A program made the position numbers and the translations under genes. DNA of 7,412 nucleotides from Thermoplasmatota archaeon (GTDB taxonomy: Archaea > Thermoplasmatota > E2 > DHVEG-1): assembly GCA_030609445.1 (NCBI GenBank), contig JAUWCF010000043.1, positions 1 to 7,412 on the forward strand. Reading direction: 5' to 3'. The first letter of the stretch is position 1, and every line of letters begins with the position of its first letter. Shown here piece after piece: positions 6,940 to 7,412 of this stretch. Under the pieces are notes generated by a model, which did no database searches, was not told the DNA's origin, and worked only from the letters and a program-made list of their open reading frames with translations.

Positions 6940-6977
6940 TAGATAGATGCTAAACTGATGGGAGTGTTTTACTAGTT

Positions 6978-7412
6978 TTATATAAACAGATGCATATCCT
7001 GATAACCACTGACTCCTACCCAAAACGCTTGATCAAGTCCAGGAATAGTGACATTGGCTTCGACGACAACGAGAAGCCCGTCTGGGAGTTCCGGAAGGAA
7101 AATTCTTTGTCCTCTAAATAACGATCTGCGAGGCAGGTATATTTGAGCACGAATGAATGTTGAATTTTCAGGTCCCACCTCAGTATCATTCACAGTACAA
7201 TCACCGATTAATGTTTTTTCTCCATTATCAATTCTGTAAATAGAAAAAATGATATCTTTTGCAATCAACCCTATTTTATTTGGATTTCTCATTTCAAGTA
7301 TCATATAACTTGTAAATCCCCAATTTAGAAATCCCCGTCTAGTAAGTTTCATATCTGCATTTATCAAAGCTTCGGTAGGTGAATCCATTGAGAATATATC
7401 TTCAAGATGGGG
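6978..7412 (-). CDS. LEA14-like (WHy/LEA_2 domain) protein, 5' end beyond the window
   Basis: The minus-strand frame is open from the right edge to TAA at 6980-6978, giving 144 visible residues. An in-frame ATG at 7388 exists, but eight sense codons (PHLEDIFS) precede it up to the edge. The true start is therefore probably outside, or ATG 7388 is internal. The visible part resembles the LEA14/WHy fold (Pfam LEA_2). It has YMILEMRNPNKIGLIAKDI with the characteristic NPN turn, a short strand pair (IIFSIYRIDNGEKTLIGD), an acidic turn followed by PENSTFIRAQIYLP, and a final strand VVVEANVTIPG. In archaea such proteins are usually membrane-tethered outside the cell by an N-terminal helix, and often carry one or two WHy domains. 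Whether an anchor or another domain lies upstream cannot be seen. Its role is unknown; in plants the family is tied to desiccation stress. Confidence 0.75.
   Translation of the reverse strand, partial: PHLEDIFSMDSPTEALINADMKLTRRGFLNWGFTSYMILEMRNPNKIGLIAKDIIFSIYRIDNGEKTLIGDCTVNDTEVGPENSTFIRAQIYLPRRSLFRGQRIFLPELPDGLLVVVEANVTIPGLDQAFWVGVSGYQDMHLFI

Noticed and set aside
6977..6986. TTTATATAAA as a promoter
   Set aside because: It overlaps the stop codon and last codons of the minus-strand LEA14-like gene. On either strand no gene starts at the right distance.
1..7412. tRNA genes, CRISPR repeats, insertion sequences, attachment sites
   Set aside because: No T-loop-like GGTTCGAATCC element, regularly spaced repeat, transposase motif or terminal inverted repeat was seen on reading both strands.

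Overview
The window looks like AT-rich euryarchaeal DNA, possibly from the Thermoplasmata side; the lineage is a guess. Several signs point to Archaea. TTTATATA-like boxes lie at distances from start codons that imply leaderless or very short-leader mRNAs. Arginine is mostly encoded by AGA/AGG. The families present also fit: DUF763, MJ1255-type glycosyltransferase, LEA14-like protein and a large secreted transglutaminase-like protein. No rRNA, tRNA, CRISPR array or mobile element was seen.

Layout, left to right. (1) The end of an upstream + strand gene, stop at 99-101. (2) A small secreted or membrane-anchored protein with one beta-sandwich domain (151-696), with its own TATA box and followed by an oligo-T tract. 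(3) A DUF763 helix-hairpin-helix protein (813-1940) with its own promoter. (4) A very large exported transglutaminase-like protein (best start 1977, end 4859) with an intact Cys-His-Asp triad and several beta-sandwich domains. (5) A PAPS-dependent sulfotransferase closely following on the same strand. (6) A convergent MJ1255-type glycosyltransferase (minus strand, 6892-5849), stop codons 6 bp apart. (7) The 3' part of a LEA14/WHy-type gene on the minus strand, running off the right edge.

Most of the window serves the cell exterior: two exported beta-sandwich proteins, one sulfotransferase and one nucleotide-sugar glycosyltransferase. The exported transglutaminase-like protein carries 11 N-X-S/T sequons, seven of them in its C-terminal Ig-like region. 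A working hypothesis is a surface-protein locus whose product, or an associated glycan, is glycosylated and sulfated. This is inferred from gene order and motifs; nothing in the sequence proves the substrate of either transferase.

The two longest-possible starts for the exported proteins (118 and 1962) lie at or just downstream of TATA boxes, where the mRNA would not yet have begun. Starts at 151 and 1977 are therefore preferred.
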